Assembly: GCA_942492935.1 (NCBI GenBank)
Contig: OW818654.1
Span: 3,472,001-3,536,000 of the forward strand
Direction: 5' to 3'
Length of the DNA stretch: 64,000 nt
Source of the DNA: JANJUO01 sp942492935
Lineage (GTDB): Bacteria > Bacteroidota > Ignavibacteria > Kapaibacteriales > UBA2268
This document shows, in pieces, positions 9,079 through 17,068 of this stretch; position 1 is the stretch's first letter; each line of letters opens with the position of its first letter. Position numbers and translations under genes: made by a program. The notes beneath the pieces were generated by a model. It ran no database searches, was not told the origin of the DNA, and worked only from the letters and a program-made list of their open reading frames with translations.

Positions 9079-10655
9079 AGTTAAAGTTTATGGCATTAAA
9101 AAATATAAGATGTTATAATTCTATAGAACTATCTTTTTCAGAAAAAGTTAATATTTTTGTTGGACCTAATAATGCGGGGAAATCAACTTTGTTGAAATCA
9201 ATTTTTAGTTTTCAAAGCCCACATATTTTAAACAAAGAATTTGTTAGATTGGGTGAAGAATCTGCCTCGATAAATTATAGGTTTAATTCCGACGAAGAAG
9301 ATGAGTTTCATAGGCTTATTGGTAAATTTACAGTTGATTATGAAAATTATTTATTAAGTTATAATGTCAGTCAGCCATATTTTAATAACGAATATAATTT
9401 AATAAACGGAGGCGCATATTATGGGGATAATTTCAAACAGAATTATTCAAAATATATAGAATCAATTAATTTGTATCCAAATTTTCAAATGATACAATAT
9501 TTATCTCATAGACTCACAAGTTATCAAAATTCAAATATTGGGAGTAAGTATAATAATACAATTACAGAGTTTCATAATAATTTAGTATCTCATTTGGATA
9601 GTATGGATATTCATGGGGAACAATATGGTGAATTTATAGAAATAGTTGAAAGAATTTTCAAAAGAAAAATTGTAACAAAAGTCGAGAATGAAGGCAAATC
9701 AATATCATTAAGATTAGGAGATAACAAATATATTATATCTGATAATTTAGGTGATGGAGTTTTGCATTTAGTTGGGTTGATATATTATTTGGTTAAATTC
9801 ACAAGAAAAATTTTTATAATTGAAGAATTAGAAAACTTCATACATCCAAAGGCATTAAAAATATTATTAGATTTTATAAGCTCGAAATCAATTAGCAATC
9901 AATTTTTCATCGCAACACATTCTCAAATTGTTGCAAATTATTTCTATAATAATGACAATTGTATATTTAATACCGAACAAGTCTACGAAAATGATATTCC
10001 AACAACTTCTATAAGTAAAATTGAAGATAATTCTTCTTTGTTTAGATGTTTTAATGAATTAGGAAACTGCTTAAGCGATTTTAATATTCATGAAGGTTGG
10101 ATCATTTTAGAAGAATCAACAGCAGAGACTATTATAAATGAATTACTAATACCATGGTTTTGCTCAGGTTTGATAGGCAAGGTAAGAACAATTTCTTCAA
10201 GAGGGAATTCGAATGTTCCTGAATATGCTCATGCTTTAGAAACAATGTTTCTATATACACACTTATCTCCAATTTATAAGGGAAAATCATGGGTCATTAT
10301 TGATGGTGATGAGCCCGGGAAAGAGCTTCGCGAAAAGTTTATTGAAAAATATACAGGTAGAATTTCAAGTATTTGGTCAGAAGAAAATTTCATATTGCTT
10401 AATGAAAGTGATTTTGAACACTATTATCCGCCGAAATTTGCTGATAAAATTGAGGAAATACAGGTTATAGAAAATAAAACCAGATTAAATTCAAAGGAAA
10501 AATCTAAACAAAAACAACCAATAAAAAAACAACTTGTTAATGAGATAAAGAAATGGAAAGAAGAAGATGAGCAAGGAGCTAAACAAGAATTTAAAGAATC
10601 TGCGAAACATGTAATTGATTTATTAAAAAAAATTGAAAAAGAGATTGTATTATGA
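9075..10655 (+). CDS. OLD-family ATPase with C-terminal TOPRIM nuclease domain
   Basis: 526 residues from the ATG at 9075, which forms an ATGA overlap with the stop of the previous gene; a GTG two codons earlier is possible. Walker A GPNNAGKST is at residues 30-38. Walker B with the following helix (FIIEELENFIHPKA) and the His-switch strand (FIATHSQ) lie near 250-290. The TOPRIM half shows the acidic EES at about 345 and the paired acidic VIIDGDEPG near 409, so nuclease residues seem retained. OLD proteins are DNA-damage or phage-responsive nucleases. There is no UvrD-type helicase next to it, so this is not a standard Gabija locus. The C-terminal 70 residues are Lys/Glu-rich and helical. It ends the operon. 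Confidence 0.85.
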   Translation: MKLKFMALKNIRCYNSIELSFSEKVNIFVGPNNAGKSTLLKSIFSFQSPHILNKEFVRLGEESASINYRFNSDEEDEFHRLIGKFTVDYENYLLSYNVSQPYFNNEYNLINGGAYYGDNFKQNYSKYIESINLYPNFQMIQYLSHRLTSYQNSNIGSKYNNTITEFHNNLVSHLDSMDIHGEQYGEFIEIVERIFKRKIVTKVENEGKSISLRLGDNKYIISDNLGDGVLHLVGLIYYLVKFTRKIFIIEELENFIHPKALKILLDFISSKSISNQFFIATHSQIVANYFYNNDNCIFNTEQVYENDIPTTSISKIEDNSSLFRCFNELGNCLSDFNIHEGWIILEESTAETIINELLIPWFCSGLIGKVRTISSRGNSNVPEYAHALETMFLYTHLSPIYKGKSWVIIDGDEPGKELREKFIEKYTGRISSIWSEENFILLNESDFEHYYPPKFADKIEEIQVIENKTRLNSKEKSKQKQPIKKQLVNEIKKWKEEDEQGAKQEFKESAKHVIDLLKKIEKEIVL

Positions 10656-10659
10656 TTAT

Positions 10660-10683
10660 AGCCCTAATCACTTAGGGCTTTCC
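10660..10683 (+). terminator. Hairpin after the defence operon
   Basis: Perfect 8-bp stem AGCCCTAA/TTAGGGCT with a TCAC loop five bases after the OLD gene stop. The run after it is TTTCCCC, so it is a weak intrinsic terminator on the plus strand. It also lies just behind the minus-strand remnants from the other side. Confidence 0.6.
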
Positions 10684-10685
10684 CC

Positions 10686-10829
10686 TTACTTCACAAGTCC
10701 AATCTTCTTTAATTTTTCTGGGTCATTATTGCCATCCATTTTATTCCAATATCTCTCAATTGCGTCTGCAAGAGCGTGCAAATATCCGACACCTGCATTC
10801 TTCAATTTGCTAACTAAATAATTCACCAT
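10686..10829 (-). CDS. Small 47-residue protein, unrecognised
   Basis: Minus-strand frame from ATG 10829 to TAA 10688-10686, starting MVNYLVSKLKNAG and containing YLHALADAIERYWNKMDGN. Composition looks like a real helical protein, and its start overlaps the stop of an upstream reading frame as in coupled genes. It may be an intact small gene or the last part of a decayed larger gene joined by a frameshift. I do not recognise the family. Confidence 0.4.
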   Translation of the reverse strand: MVNYLVSKLKNAGVGYLHALADAIERYWNKMDGNNDPEKLKKIGLVK

Positions 10830-10998
10830 CTATCTCCCATTTTTCAGCAAGACCTTCAAACTTAATGCTATCTTCAATATTGGCATACATAATACGTATG
10901 CCAACATTCTCAAGCATAGTTCCATTTGTTGAATCATTAATAGCCAAAACTTCCTTTTCTGAAAGTTCTACTTCCCTAATGGCATATTTAAGAATATT
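10810..10998 (-). pseudogene. 5'-truncated gene remnant upstream of the 47-residue frame
   Basis: An open stretch of about 60 codons on the minus strand reads ...KYAIREVELSEKEVLAIND, then NVGIRIMYANIEDSIKF and AEKWEIDGELFS before a stop at 10812-10810. It has protein-like composition but is preceded by an in-frame stop and has no start codon, so it is the tail of a lost gene. Family not recognised. Confidence 0.4.
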
Positions 10999-11116
10999 TT
11001 AATATCTTTCCAAAACCTATTTTTTAGACTTTCGCAAAACATTCCAAAAACATTAGTCCAGAGATTTTTTCTGAAATTTATCCATTTGCTATAAATCATC
11101 ATCATCATTGTTATCT

Positions 11117-11698
11117 CTATTGCAAATGTTTAGGTTTTAATTTTTGTTCAGCATGTTCTACAATTTCAGTTATTCTTTTTTTTCTTGTTTCTGATGTCTT
11201 GGCAAGTACAAGCCATTGCAAGATACCTTTTCTAACCGATTTACTTAAACCCATAAAGAAGTCTTTGGAATTTGGTTTGTTTGCGAATTCAGTTTCTAAA
11301 TCATTTGGAATAATTAGCTCTTCAACTTCGTCCAAAATTGTCCAAGAGCCATTTTGCTTAGCAATTTCTATGCTTTTGTAACCAGCTTCTGTCATTAATT
11401 CAATTTCTATAAGTATTTGAATCTTTTGTTTATTGATTTTTGACCAAGTGCTTTTGGGTTTACGTTTGCTAAAAAATTGGTGCGAAGTATCATTATCTAT
11501 TTTGATTTGCTTACTGTCTATCCAACCAAAACACAAGGCTACATCAACTGCTTCACTCCAAGTGATAGTTTTTTTACCCGAACTTTTATTGTGATAAACA
11601 AGCCAAACAGATTGCTTCGAAAGATGATTATTTTCTAACCATTTTCGCCACTCTTTAATGTTTGTAGGGTCAAATATTTCTATTTCGTTTTTTTGCAT
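11117..11698 (-). CDS. YdeI/OmpD-associated family protein
   Basis: 193 residues. The N-terminal block EWRKWLENNHLSKQSVWLVYHNK, the WSEAVDVALCFGWIDS motif and the C-terminal ...LWL-type helical region followed by AKTSETRKKRI match the YdeI/OmpD-associated (bacteriocin-protection-like) family, whose molecular role is unsettled. The length is normal for the family (~190). It stands alone, 139 bases after the monooxygenase gene on the same strand, in an accessory stretch whose genes look like individually acquired cassettes. Confidence 0.85.
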   Translation of the reverse strand: MQKNEIEIFDPTNIKEWRKWLENNHLSKQSVWLVYHNKSSGKKTITWSEAVDVALCFGWIDSKQIKIDNDTSHQFFSKRKPKSTWSKINKQKIQILIEIELMTEAGYKSIEIAKQNGSWTILDEVEELIIPNDLETEFANKPNSKDFFMGLSKSVRKGILQWLVLAKTSETRKKRITEIVEHAEQKLKPKHLQ

Positions 11699-11837
11699 TT
11701 TACTTTACTTGTGATGCTTTAAATTCTTTAAATCAGAATTACTTTTTAAAGTTTCTCTTACTTTGATTATACAAAATTAAGAATAATTCTTTTAATTATT
11801 ACAAAGGATAACATCTTTATTGAAATATTTCTACCAT

Positions 11838-12158
11838 TTATAATTTTTGAAAATCATAATCTGATTCAATTTTGGCTATTCTGGTTTTGAATGAACTATA
11901 CCAAATATCACGTCCTTTTTCCTGTGCAATCAGGTGTTCAGCATTATTTTTCCATTTTTTTATAGATTCTAAATCCTTCCAATATGAAACAGTAATTCCA
12001 AGTTCATTTCTTGCACATTCAATTCCAAGAAATCCTTCTTGTTGTTTTGCTAGTTCTACCATTTTATCAGCCATTTCAGAATAGCCGTCAGCAACTGCGG
12101 TTCTTATTGAACTAAAAATCACTGCATAATATGGTGGTTTTGGTGTATTTGCTATCAT
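11838..12158 (-). CDS. Antibiotic-biosynthesis-monooxygenase (ABM) fold protein
   Basis: 106 residues, one ferredoxin-like ABM domain. The family pattern is a first strand (YYAVIFSSIR), a helix ending MVELAKQQEGFLGIE, a strand (GITVSYWKDLESIKKWKNN) and the HLIAQEKGRDIWYSSF helix. Relatives act as small cofactor-free oxygenases or heme-degrading-like proteins, mostly without a known substrate. Start chosen at the ATG at 12158. Same strand as the YdeI gene, probably separately transcribed or loosely co-transcribed. Confidence 0.8.
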   Translation of the reverse strand: MIANTPKPPYYAVIFSSIRTAVADGYSEMADKMVELAKQQEGFLGIECARNELGITVSYWKDLESIKKWKNNAEHLIAQEKGRDIWYSSFKTRIAKIESDYDFQKL

Positions 12159-12184
12159 GTTCTTACCTTTTTATAAAATATAAT

Positions 12185-12310
12185 GTTTTGCGCTATAAAA
12201 CGTTGGGGATTGTTGGCAATTCCTGTCCTGTTACACCGAACTTGATGCTGGGCAGAACGATTGCAATACCACTTAAAACCCATATGTTTTATACCGCGTG
12301 TTAGCGGCTG
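12185..12310 (-). repeat. attC-like imperfect palindrome at the 3' end of the KAP gene
   Basis: About 125 bases immediately downstream of the KAP gene stop fold into a long imperfect hairpin. The outer arms are CGCTATAAAACGTTGGGG against CCCATATGTTTTATACCGCG, and the inner arms ggattgttggcaattcc against gcagaacgattgcaatacc. An inner loop and a GTGTTAGCGG edge complete it. Size, position directly after a single gene, and bulged arms resemble integron attC sites, but I cannot match the conserved core sequences cleanly and no integron integrase is in the window. Confidence 0.45.
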
Positions 12311-12313
12311 TAT

Positions 12314-14209
12314 TTATAGTCTGTCTATTGAATTTTTAATCATTGTATTCAGTTCGTTTAATGCGTGTTTCCTAATTATTTTTTTTCTATTCTTTTTCGC
12401 ATTAACCTCTTTAGAAATTTTTGCATGCAATTTTAATAGAAATTCCTTTTCTTGTCGTTGATGGTCTTCTATTGTTACGTTTGAGTATGTCTTTTCTGGA
12501 AAATATCTATACTCAAAGAAAAATTTTAATCTAAAAAGACTGTCGTTGTTAAGACTAAGAATTGTTTCACTGAACTTTTTAGGATTCAATTTTGCCAACA
12601 TTGGTGTGCGTTCAATGATGTTCCCTAAATCTTCATTGTATTCTCGTGTTTTCTGATAAAGTTCATCAACGTTGCCATTCGTTATGTTATAGAATATAAC
12701 TTCAACAGCAACTGATGATTTATCGTGTTTAATTTTATCTAAAGTATCTCGTGTGAATTTTACAAGAGATTTAAACTCTTCGGTTTTATCCGAAGCATAT
12801 GCTTTCCGCCAAGAGCCCCAAGTAAGCATTGAAAAGCCTCTTTCGTCTTTAAATTCTGCAAGATTTGTTTTCTTTATTAGCTGTTTTGCTCTGCTGATTA
12901 CTTGAAATTTACTTTTACCATTGTATAATTTTGCGTCAATAAGAGAAAACAAAATACCTGAAATGTGTAATATTTCCGTTATGTGAAAATCTTCTGTTGT
13001 GAAAAAACTTGTGCTAACGCTGTCTAACAAATTTGAATAATCGTCATCGTCTAATAGTCGCCAAGTCCAAAGTCTTTCCCAGTCTCTTTCCACAGGACCT
13101 TTTGCATAAATTGTAGAGTTATTGATTTCTGAAACTATATCTGTATAGTCTCCGTTTTTTATGAAATCAATTAGTTTAAAAGGGGTAAATAATTTTGTTG
13201 AATGTTGAAGTGCAAAAGTTGAAACAACTTCTTCATATTGCGTATATTTTGTTTCACCTTTATCATCAGATAAGAATTGCATTTGTTGAAATGAAGATAT
13301 GTCTTCGTTCCCTGTTTTAAATTCAAGAAAATAAATTAAGAAATAGCTCAAATAATTTTTTATTAACTCCTTATACTTTTCCTCGTCTTTTGATAACTCT
13401 TTGTCAGTACAATTAAATAACCTTTCAAAATCGTAAATAGCTCTTTGCAAAACTCTGAGATTTTCATTTTTAGAAATGTCAAAAGTTTTAATGATTAAGT
13501 CCCTTGATGCAATTAAATAAGGTTTTATTTCACTTGTAATAGAGTCTAAAAAGAAATCAATCGCTTGTTCTGTGTCTGGTTTAATTTCAAACGTTTGTCC
13601 GATTATTTTCTCTTTAAAAACGGGATATTTGTATTTACTGTCTTTTGTGTGTGCTTCGTCTATTTTATCTTCATCAGAAATCAATATCACTTTGCATTGT
13701 GAATGTTCTACAAAGTCGTTAATAAAGCCATAGAGTTCGTCAAGTGGGATTTTACAACGCTCAACATCGTCAAATATTAGAATGCGATTTCCTTTGATTT
13801 TGTCATTTGAGGATTTGAAGATGGAAATCGGGTCAAAATTTATATTGACACTGCCGTCAGCATTATTGTCGTTGTCATAGTCAAAATCAATTTTTAATGT
13901 TGATTTGATAAAACCTTTTAAAATGTCAGTTGCGAATTTCGCACCTTTGGAATATAAAAATGGTGATATTTTGGCTTTTAGAGCTTCAATTATTTCATTT
14001 TTCTTAGCAACACCATTAAGTGAAATATAAATTGGTTTTAAATTTACTTCTCCTTCTTCAATTACTTGTGCGTTTTCCCATTCTTCAATTATTCCTCTAA
14101 TGAAATATGTTTTTCCAGCCCCCCATTTCCCTTTTAACATTACAGCAAAGTTTGGGTTTTGAGAAGCTACAAAATAGTTGAGGTATTCCCTTGTCGTATG
14201 ATTTGTCAT
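12314..14209 (-). CDS. KAP-family P-loop NTPase
   Basis: 631 residues. Walker A GKWGAGKT at residues 27-34 and Walker B ILIFDDVERC at about 148-157, followed by the helical sensor region and SDEDKI, identify a KAP/STAND-type P-loop NTPase. The family has scattered phyletic distribution and several members act in anti-phage defence; the effector of this one is not obvious, as the C-terminal 350 residues are helical without a known domain. No transmembrane segment interrupts the P-loop module as happens in some KAP proteins. It is transcribed alone on the minus strand and its stop is followed by the attC-like palindrome. Confidence 0.85.
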   Translation of the reverse strand: MTNHTTREYLNYFVASQNPNFAVMLKGKWGAGKTYFIRGIIEEWENAQVIEEGEVNLKPIYISLNGVAKKNEIIEALKAKISPFLYSKGAKFATDILKGFIKSTLKIDFDYDNDNNADGSVNINFDPISIFKSSNDKIKGNRILIFDDVERCKIPLDELYGFINDFVEHSQCKVILISDEDKIDEAHTKDSKYKYPVFKEKIIGQTFEIKPDTEQAIDFFLDSITSEIKPYLIASRDLIIKTFDISKNENLRVLQRAIYDFERLFNCTDKELSKDEEKYKELIKNYLSYFLIYFLEFKTGNEDISSFQQMQFLSDDKGETKYTQYEEVVSTFALQHSTKLFTPFKLIDFIKNGDYTDIVSEINNSTIYAKGPVERDWERLWTWRLLDDDDYSNLLDSVSTSFFTTEDFHITEILHISGILFSLIDAKLYNGKSKFQVISRAKQLIKKTNLAEFKDERGFSMLTWGSWRKAYASDKTEEFKSLVKFTRDTLDKIKHDKSSVAVEVIFYNITNGNVDELYQKTREYNEDLGNIIERTPMLAKLNPKKFSETILSLNNDSLFRLKFFFEYRYFPEKTYSNVTIEDHQRQEKEFLLKLHAKISKEVNAKKNRKKIIRKHALNELNTMIKNSIDRL

Positions 14210-14639
14210 TTAAGTAAAGATTTGTCGTTTAATATTGCCACTAACTCTTTTATTTACGAAACTACCATTTTTAGTAGAATATTAATCGCTTTTCTAACCT
14301 TTTAGGCTGGATAAGCGAATGTTTTACATCTATTTCGTATATCTACTCAAATAAAGCATTTTTGCGTAATAACAAGTTTCCCCCACTTTCCTACATCTTC
14401 TCGGAAAGTGATTATGCAAAATTACTAATTTATTTACAAATTCAAAAATAATTCCACAACAAAAATTCCAAAAAATAATAATAAATAATGTTATCGTTAA
14501 AATAATTAAATTGTAATTTCATTGATAGATTGCATATATTTCATAGAGTCTTTTTTAATTTTGTATATGTATATCTAAAAAGAGAAATATATTTCTATCA
14601 AACAAACTCTGGAATAGAGCCATTGTAAAAAATCAAAAT
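14210..14639. other. Intergenic, AT-rich
   Basis: Region between the divergent KAP and RteC-like genes. It contains the promoters for both, presumably, but I could not place either with confidence. There is an imperfect inverted repeat around 14383-14413 (ccactttcctacatcttctcggaaagtg). No gene seen. Confidence 0.4.
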
Positions 14640-15467
14640 TTGATTTGCTCAATTTGCTTGTAAAATTTTATTGGAGTGAATTGATAATAAAATTTAATGA
14701 CCTTCGTTTCAATAATAGTTGATTTTTAAAAATTTATTGAATTTATCATGGCTTTGAAATATATAAATCATTATACTGGCAAAAATGGCTCTCAAGGATA
14801 TAGTATTGAGGAATATTATAGAGACGAGAAAAAGCAATTTTTGGAATTTTTAGCTCAAATGAATGAAGATTATCGTCTAAATGTAATTGATATATACATA
14901 ACTAATTTATCTCAAAAATTAGAATCTATCGCACCTGACATATTTGAATCATATCAAAATGGTGATTTGTTTACAAAAAACAAGTATTTTGGAATGAATA
15001 AGGAAGATAAGATTGAAATGGCGAGTTTTATTGAATTTCTTAAGATTTTAAAAAACAGATACGATGAGCTTCAACTGATAAAATCTGGAGAAATTAAATG
15101 GATTGGGAATTATAACAAGTTTATAGAACTTTACCAATTGCTTTTTCAATATAATTTTATTGATTGTGATTTGCAAAAGTTCAAAAAATTTTTTTCATTA
15201 ACGGATAATTTGAATTTTAATCTTTTTTTATCAGACACTACAATTTTATTTTATGAACTTAATGAAAAGAGATATATATCAGAATTAACATTAAATTGTA
15301 TGATACAAAACTCCTTAATCTTTGCAATTCATGGAAAAAATAAAAATATAACTCCATTCAATATGGAAATATTCACTGACAATAAAAGTAAATATAAATT
15401 AGGAAAATTGAACAATATTGGTATAGATTTTGATGAAGCTATGTCGAAGTTTGGAATTTTTGAATAA
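14640..15467 (+). repeat. Right arm of ~0.83-kb imperfect inverted repeat
   Basis: Matches 2345-1523 in inverted orientation, covering about 100 bases before the ATG and the whole RteC-like gene. The right arm keeps an intact reading frame and the left arm does not. Confidence 0.85.
14748..15467 (+). CDS. RteC-like hypothetical protein, intact copy
   Basis: 239 residues, strongly charged, no signal peptide or membrane segment. The N-terminal half is helical (EEYYRDEKKQFLEFLAQMNEDYRLN, then SFIEFLKILKNRYDE). The C-terminal half (IKWIGNYNKFIELYQLLF, FIDCDLQKFKKFFS, ELNEKRYIS) resembles the C-terminal region of RteC, a regulator of excision in Bacteroides conjugative transposons. The resemblance is by eye and not certain. 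The excisionase-like gene that follows fits such a role. A second, decayed copy lies in inverted orientation on the other side of the defence cargo. Confidence 0.55.
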   Translation: MALKYINHYTGKNGSQGYSIEEYYRDEKKQFLEFLAQMNEDYRLNVIDIYITNLSQKLESIAPDIFESYQNGDLFTKNKYFGMNKEDKIEMASFIEFLKILKNRYDELQLIKSGEIKWIGNYNKFIELYQLLFQYNFIDCDLQKFKKFFSLTDNLNFNLFLSDTTILFYELNEKRYISELTLNCMIQNSLIFAIHGKNKNITPFNMEIFTDNKSKYKLGKLNNIGIDFDEAMSKFGIFE

Positions 15468-15624
15468 ATAATTTCGAGTAGAAACTCCAAACCCTGAAAA
15501 GCTTTATCTATTCAGCGTGTCTAATTCATTACAAACGCTTACTAACCTCTTAAATAACTGTAATTTTAATACGATATTACTATCTTTAAAGTAAATTATT
15601 TTTAATCAGATTTAAGGAGATGTA

Positions 15625-15969
15625 ATGAGTACAAACTTAACCATCAGTTTCGATAATAATCAAATCGAAGAAATTTCACAGCATTTTGTTCTAAAACAAC
15701 AAGATATTCCAGCAATTTCAACTACCGCAAATAATGGAAATCCAACTCCAAAAACAAATATGGATATGCCAAAACTACTCTCCATTGAAGAAATGTGCAA
15801 CCTATTCAAAGTCAGCCGAGTAACCATCAACACTTGGATGAAACAGGGCAAAATTCCATTCATCAAAATGTCAAGAAGGGTTTATTTTGTTTTTGAAGAT
15901 GTTATGAACGCAATACCAAATTATGCTTTATCAACTGTAGATGTTCAACTATCAAGGAGAATTAAATGA
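15625..15969 (+). CDS. Helix-turn-helix protein, excisionase/MerR-like (HTH_17)
   Basis: 114 residues with a flexible first 45 residues and then one winged-helix DNA-binding domain (LLSIEEMCNLFKVSRVTINTWMKQGKIPFIK..RRVYFVFEDV), the typical excisionase-family domain of mobile elements. A good ribosome-binding site, AAGGAG, ends six bases before the ATG. The gene follows the RteC-like gene on the same strand and lies close to the TTGT array, so it could bind there or act as a recombination directionality factor; this is inference. No integrase is adjacent; the nearest is at 38.9-40.1 kb. Confidence 0.8.
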   Translation: MSTNLTISFDNNQIEEISQHFVLKQQDIPAISTTANNGNPTPKTNMDMPKLLSIEEMCNLFKVSRVTINTWMKQGKIPFIKMSRRVYFVFEDVMNAIPNYALSTVDVQLSRRIK

Positions 15970-16140
15970 TTAAAGGACAATATTAAACTCCAACTTTTAG
16001 TTTCAAATTCAAATACATAACCTGAAGTACAAGATATGGCGTTAAGTGGTGAAGTAACGAGGTATGCTTGGTTAAAAGAACTAAAAAAAAGATATTTTTG
16101 TCAGTATTTAGGATAGATTTGAGAAAGATTCTCTTAACTT

Positions 16141-16470
16141 TTGTTTGCGGTAAGTACAAGGAAAGTCCCAAAAATCGCTTTCAAATTCTAATGTTAGTCC
16201 AAGGTTTGTCTTAGGATTGTATATCAAAACTCATTTTTACACGTAATTTTGTCTGCACCTTGTCCCGAATTGTCTGGATGTTGTCCACGATTGTTGACGC
16301 TTGTTCACGATTGTTGACGCTTGTTCACGATGGTACAGTAAATTGAATTTGCACTGAAAAAAGCAAAAAGCTACTGATTTATGAGGGCAATAGAAGAAAA
16401 AATGGGGGAAAATTAGTAAAAATTTCTATTTTTCTACAAACACGATTTTTATTTTCTGATTTTTTAGCCA
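16141..16470 (+). repeat. Non-coding repeat with helically phased TTGT array, right copy
   Basis: Plus-strand copy of the element at 2745-2390. TTGT occurs at 16249, 16260, 16270, 16281, 16291, 16301, 16311 and 16321. The spacings (11, 10, 11, 10, 10, 10, 10) are the same as in the left copy, which has one extra unit. The units alternate ttgttgacgc and ttgttcacga in the regular part. Two units (ttgtccacg, ttgttcacg) resemble degenerate DnaA boxes. Confidence 0.8.
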
Positions 16471-16547
16471 AGAGTAACTTCAATTTCTCTGTTTATATAT
16501 TTTGTGGATTAGAAAGCAATAAAAATATTCATCATTTTTAAAAATAA

Positions 16548-16860
16548 CAAACTCCCATAGATTTTGGAATTTTTCTAAAAATATTTTTATTCTTTTAAGT
16601 TGTTTTATTGCATAGCATTAGCTGATAATCAGGAGAAATTTCATAAATAAAAGTGAAAAAAAGTAAAAAAAGTTTGTCCTGAAATCGAGTTTAATGCTGT
16701 CTTTATAGTTGTGAGTGGACAAATTTTAAAAAAGTTTTTTTTTATTTGTAATTCTTTGAGAAATGTTGATGACTTATGTGTTATTATAGATGTAGGAAAT
16801 GCAAATTTTAAAAAAGTATTTGAAATTATTTTGGAATGACTTTGCACTTTGAATTGTAAA
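16548..16860 (+). repeat. Repeat modules X1 (16548-16745) and Y1 (16754-16860) before the T9SS operon
   Basis: Two adjacent non-coding modules that recur in swapped order at 23641-23975. Module X contains gataatcaggaga...ttgtcctg and ends gttgtgagtggacaaattt followed by an A-run and T-run. Module Y runs from gaaatgttgatgacttatg through aaaaaagtatttgaaat to gactttgcacttt. A shortened Y also precedes the related gene at 46083. Probable regulatory or mobile sequence in front of secreted-protein genes; I see no gene in it. Confidence 0.65.
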
Positions 16861-16936
16861 TTTATTTATTTAATTTTGAAAACCAAAGATTAAGAAAAAG
16901 ATATGAGAAAGCTGAATATAGATTATAGATTAAAAT

Positions 16937-17001
16937 GGAAGCACAATGGGCTTGCCCTTGTGTGTGATGTTCATCTCATTGGGGCAAGCCCCAATGCTTC
17001 C
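16937..17001. repeat. Palindromic element upstream of the T9SS propeller gene
   Basis: Imperfect palindrome with arms ggaagcacaatgggcttgccc and ggggcaagccccaatgcttcc around a loop of about 23 bases. Its minus strand is very similar to a stretch inside the coding sequence at 27365-27421. A small perfect hairpin, CAGGCAcggTGCCTG, follows at 17016-17030. Both lie in the leader of the gene starting at 17069. Confidence 0.7.
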
Positions 17002-17068
17002 ACAAGAAAAAATTGCAGGCACGGTGCCTGTAAATATAAATGTATTATTAATTTTTAGGAGTAACGTT

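Noticed and set aside
9075..10655. Gabija system
   Set aside because: The OLD-type ATPase-TOPRIM protein fits GajA in outline, but no UvrD-like GajB helicase follows.
10633..10821. 62-codon plus-strand frame after the OLD gene
   Set aside because: Runs through the terminator and antisense to the better-supported minus-strand small gene.
15983..16171. 62-codon minus-strand frame
   Set aside because: Overlaps the end of the phased repeat, has no ribosome-binding site and no recognisable protein pattern.
16946..17068. Longer start for the propeller gene at 17069
   Set aside because: It would translate a palindromic repeat and place the signal peptide 41 residues inside; a good ribosome-binding site supports 17069.
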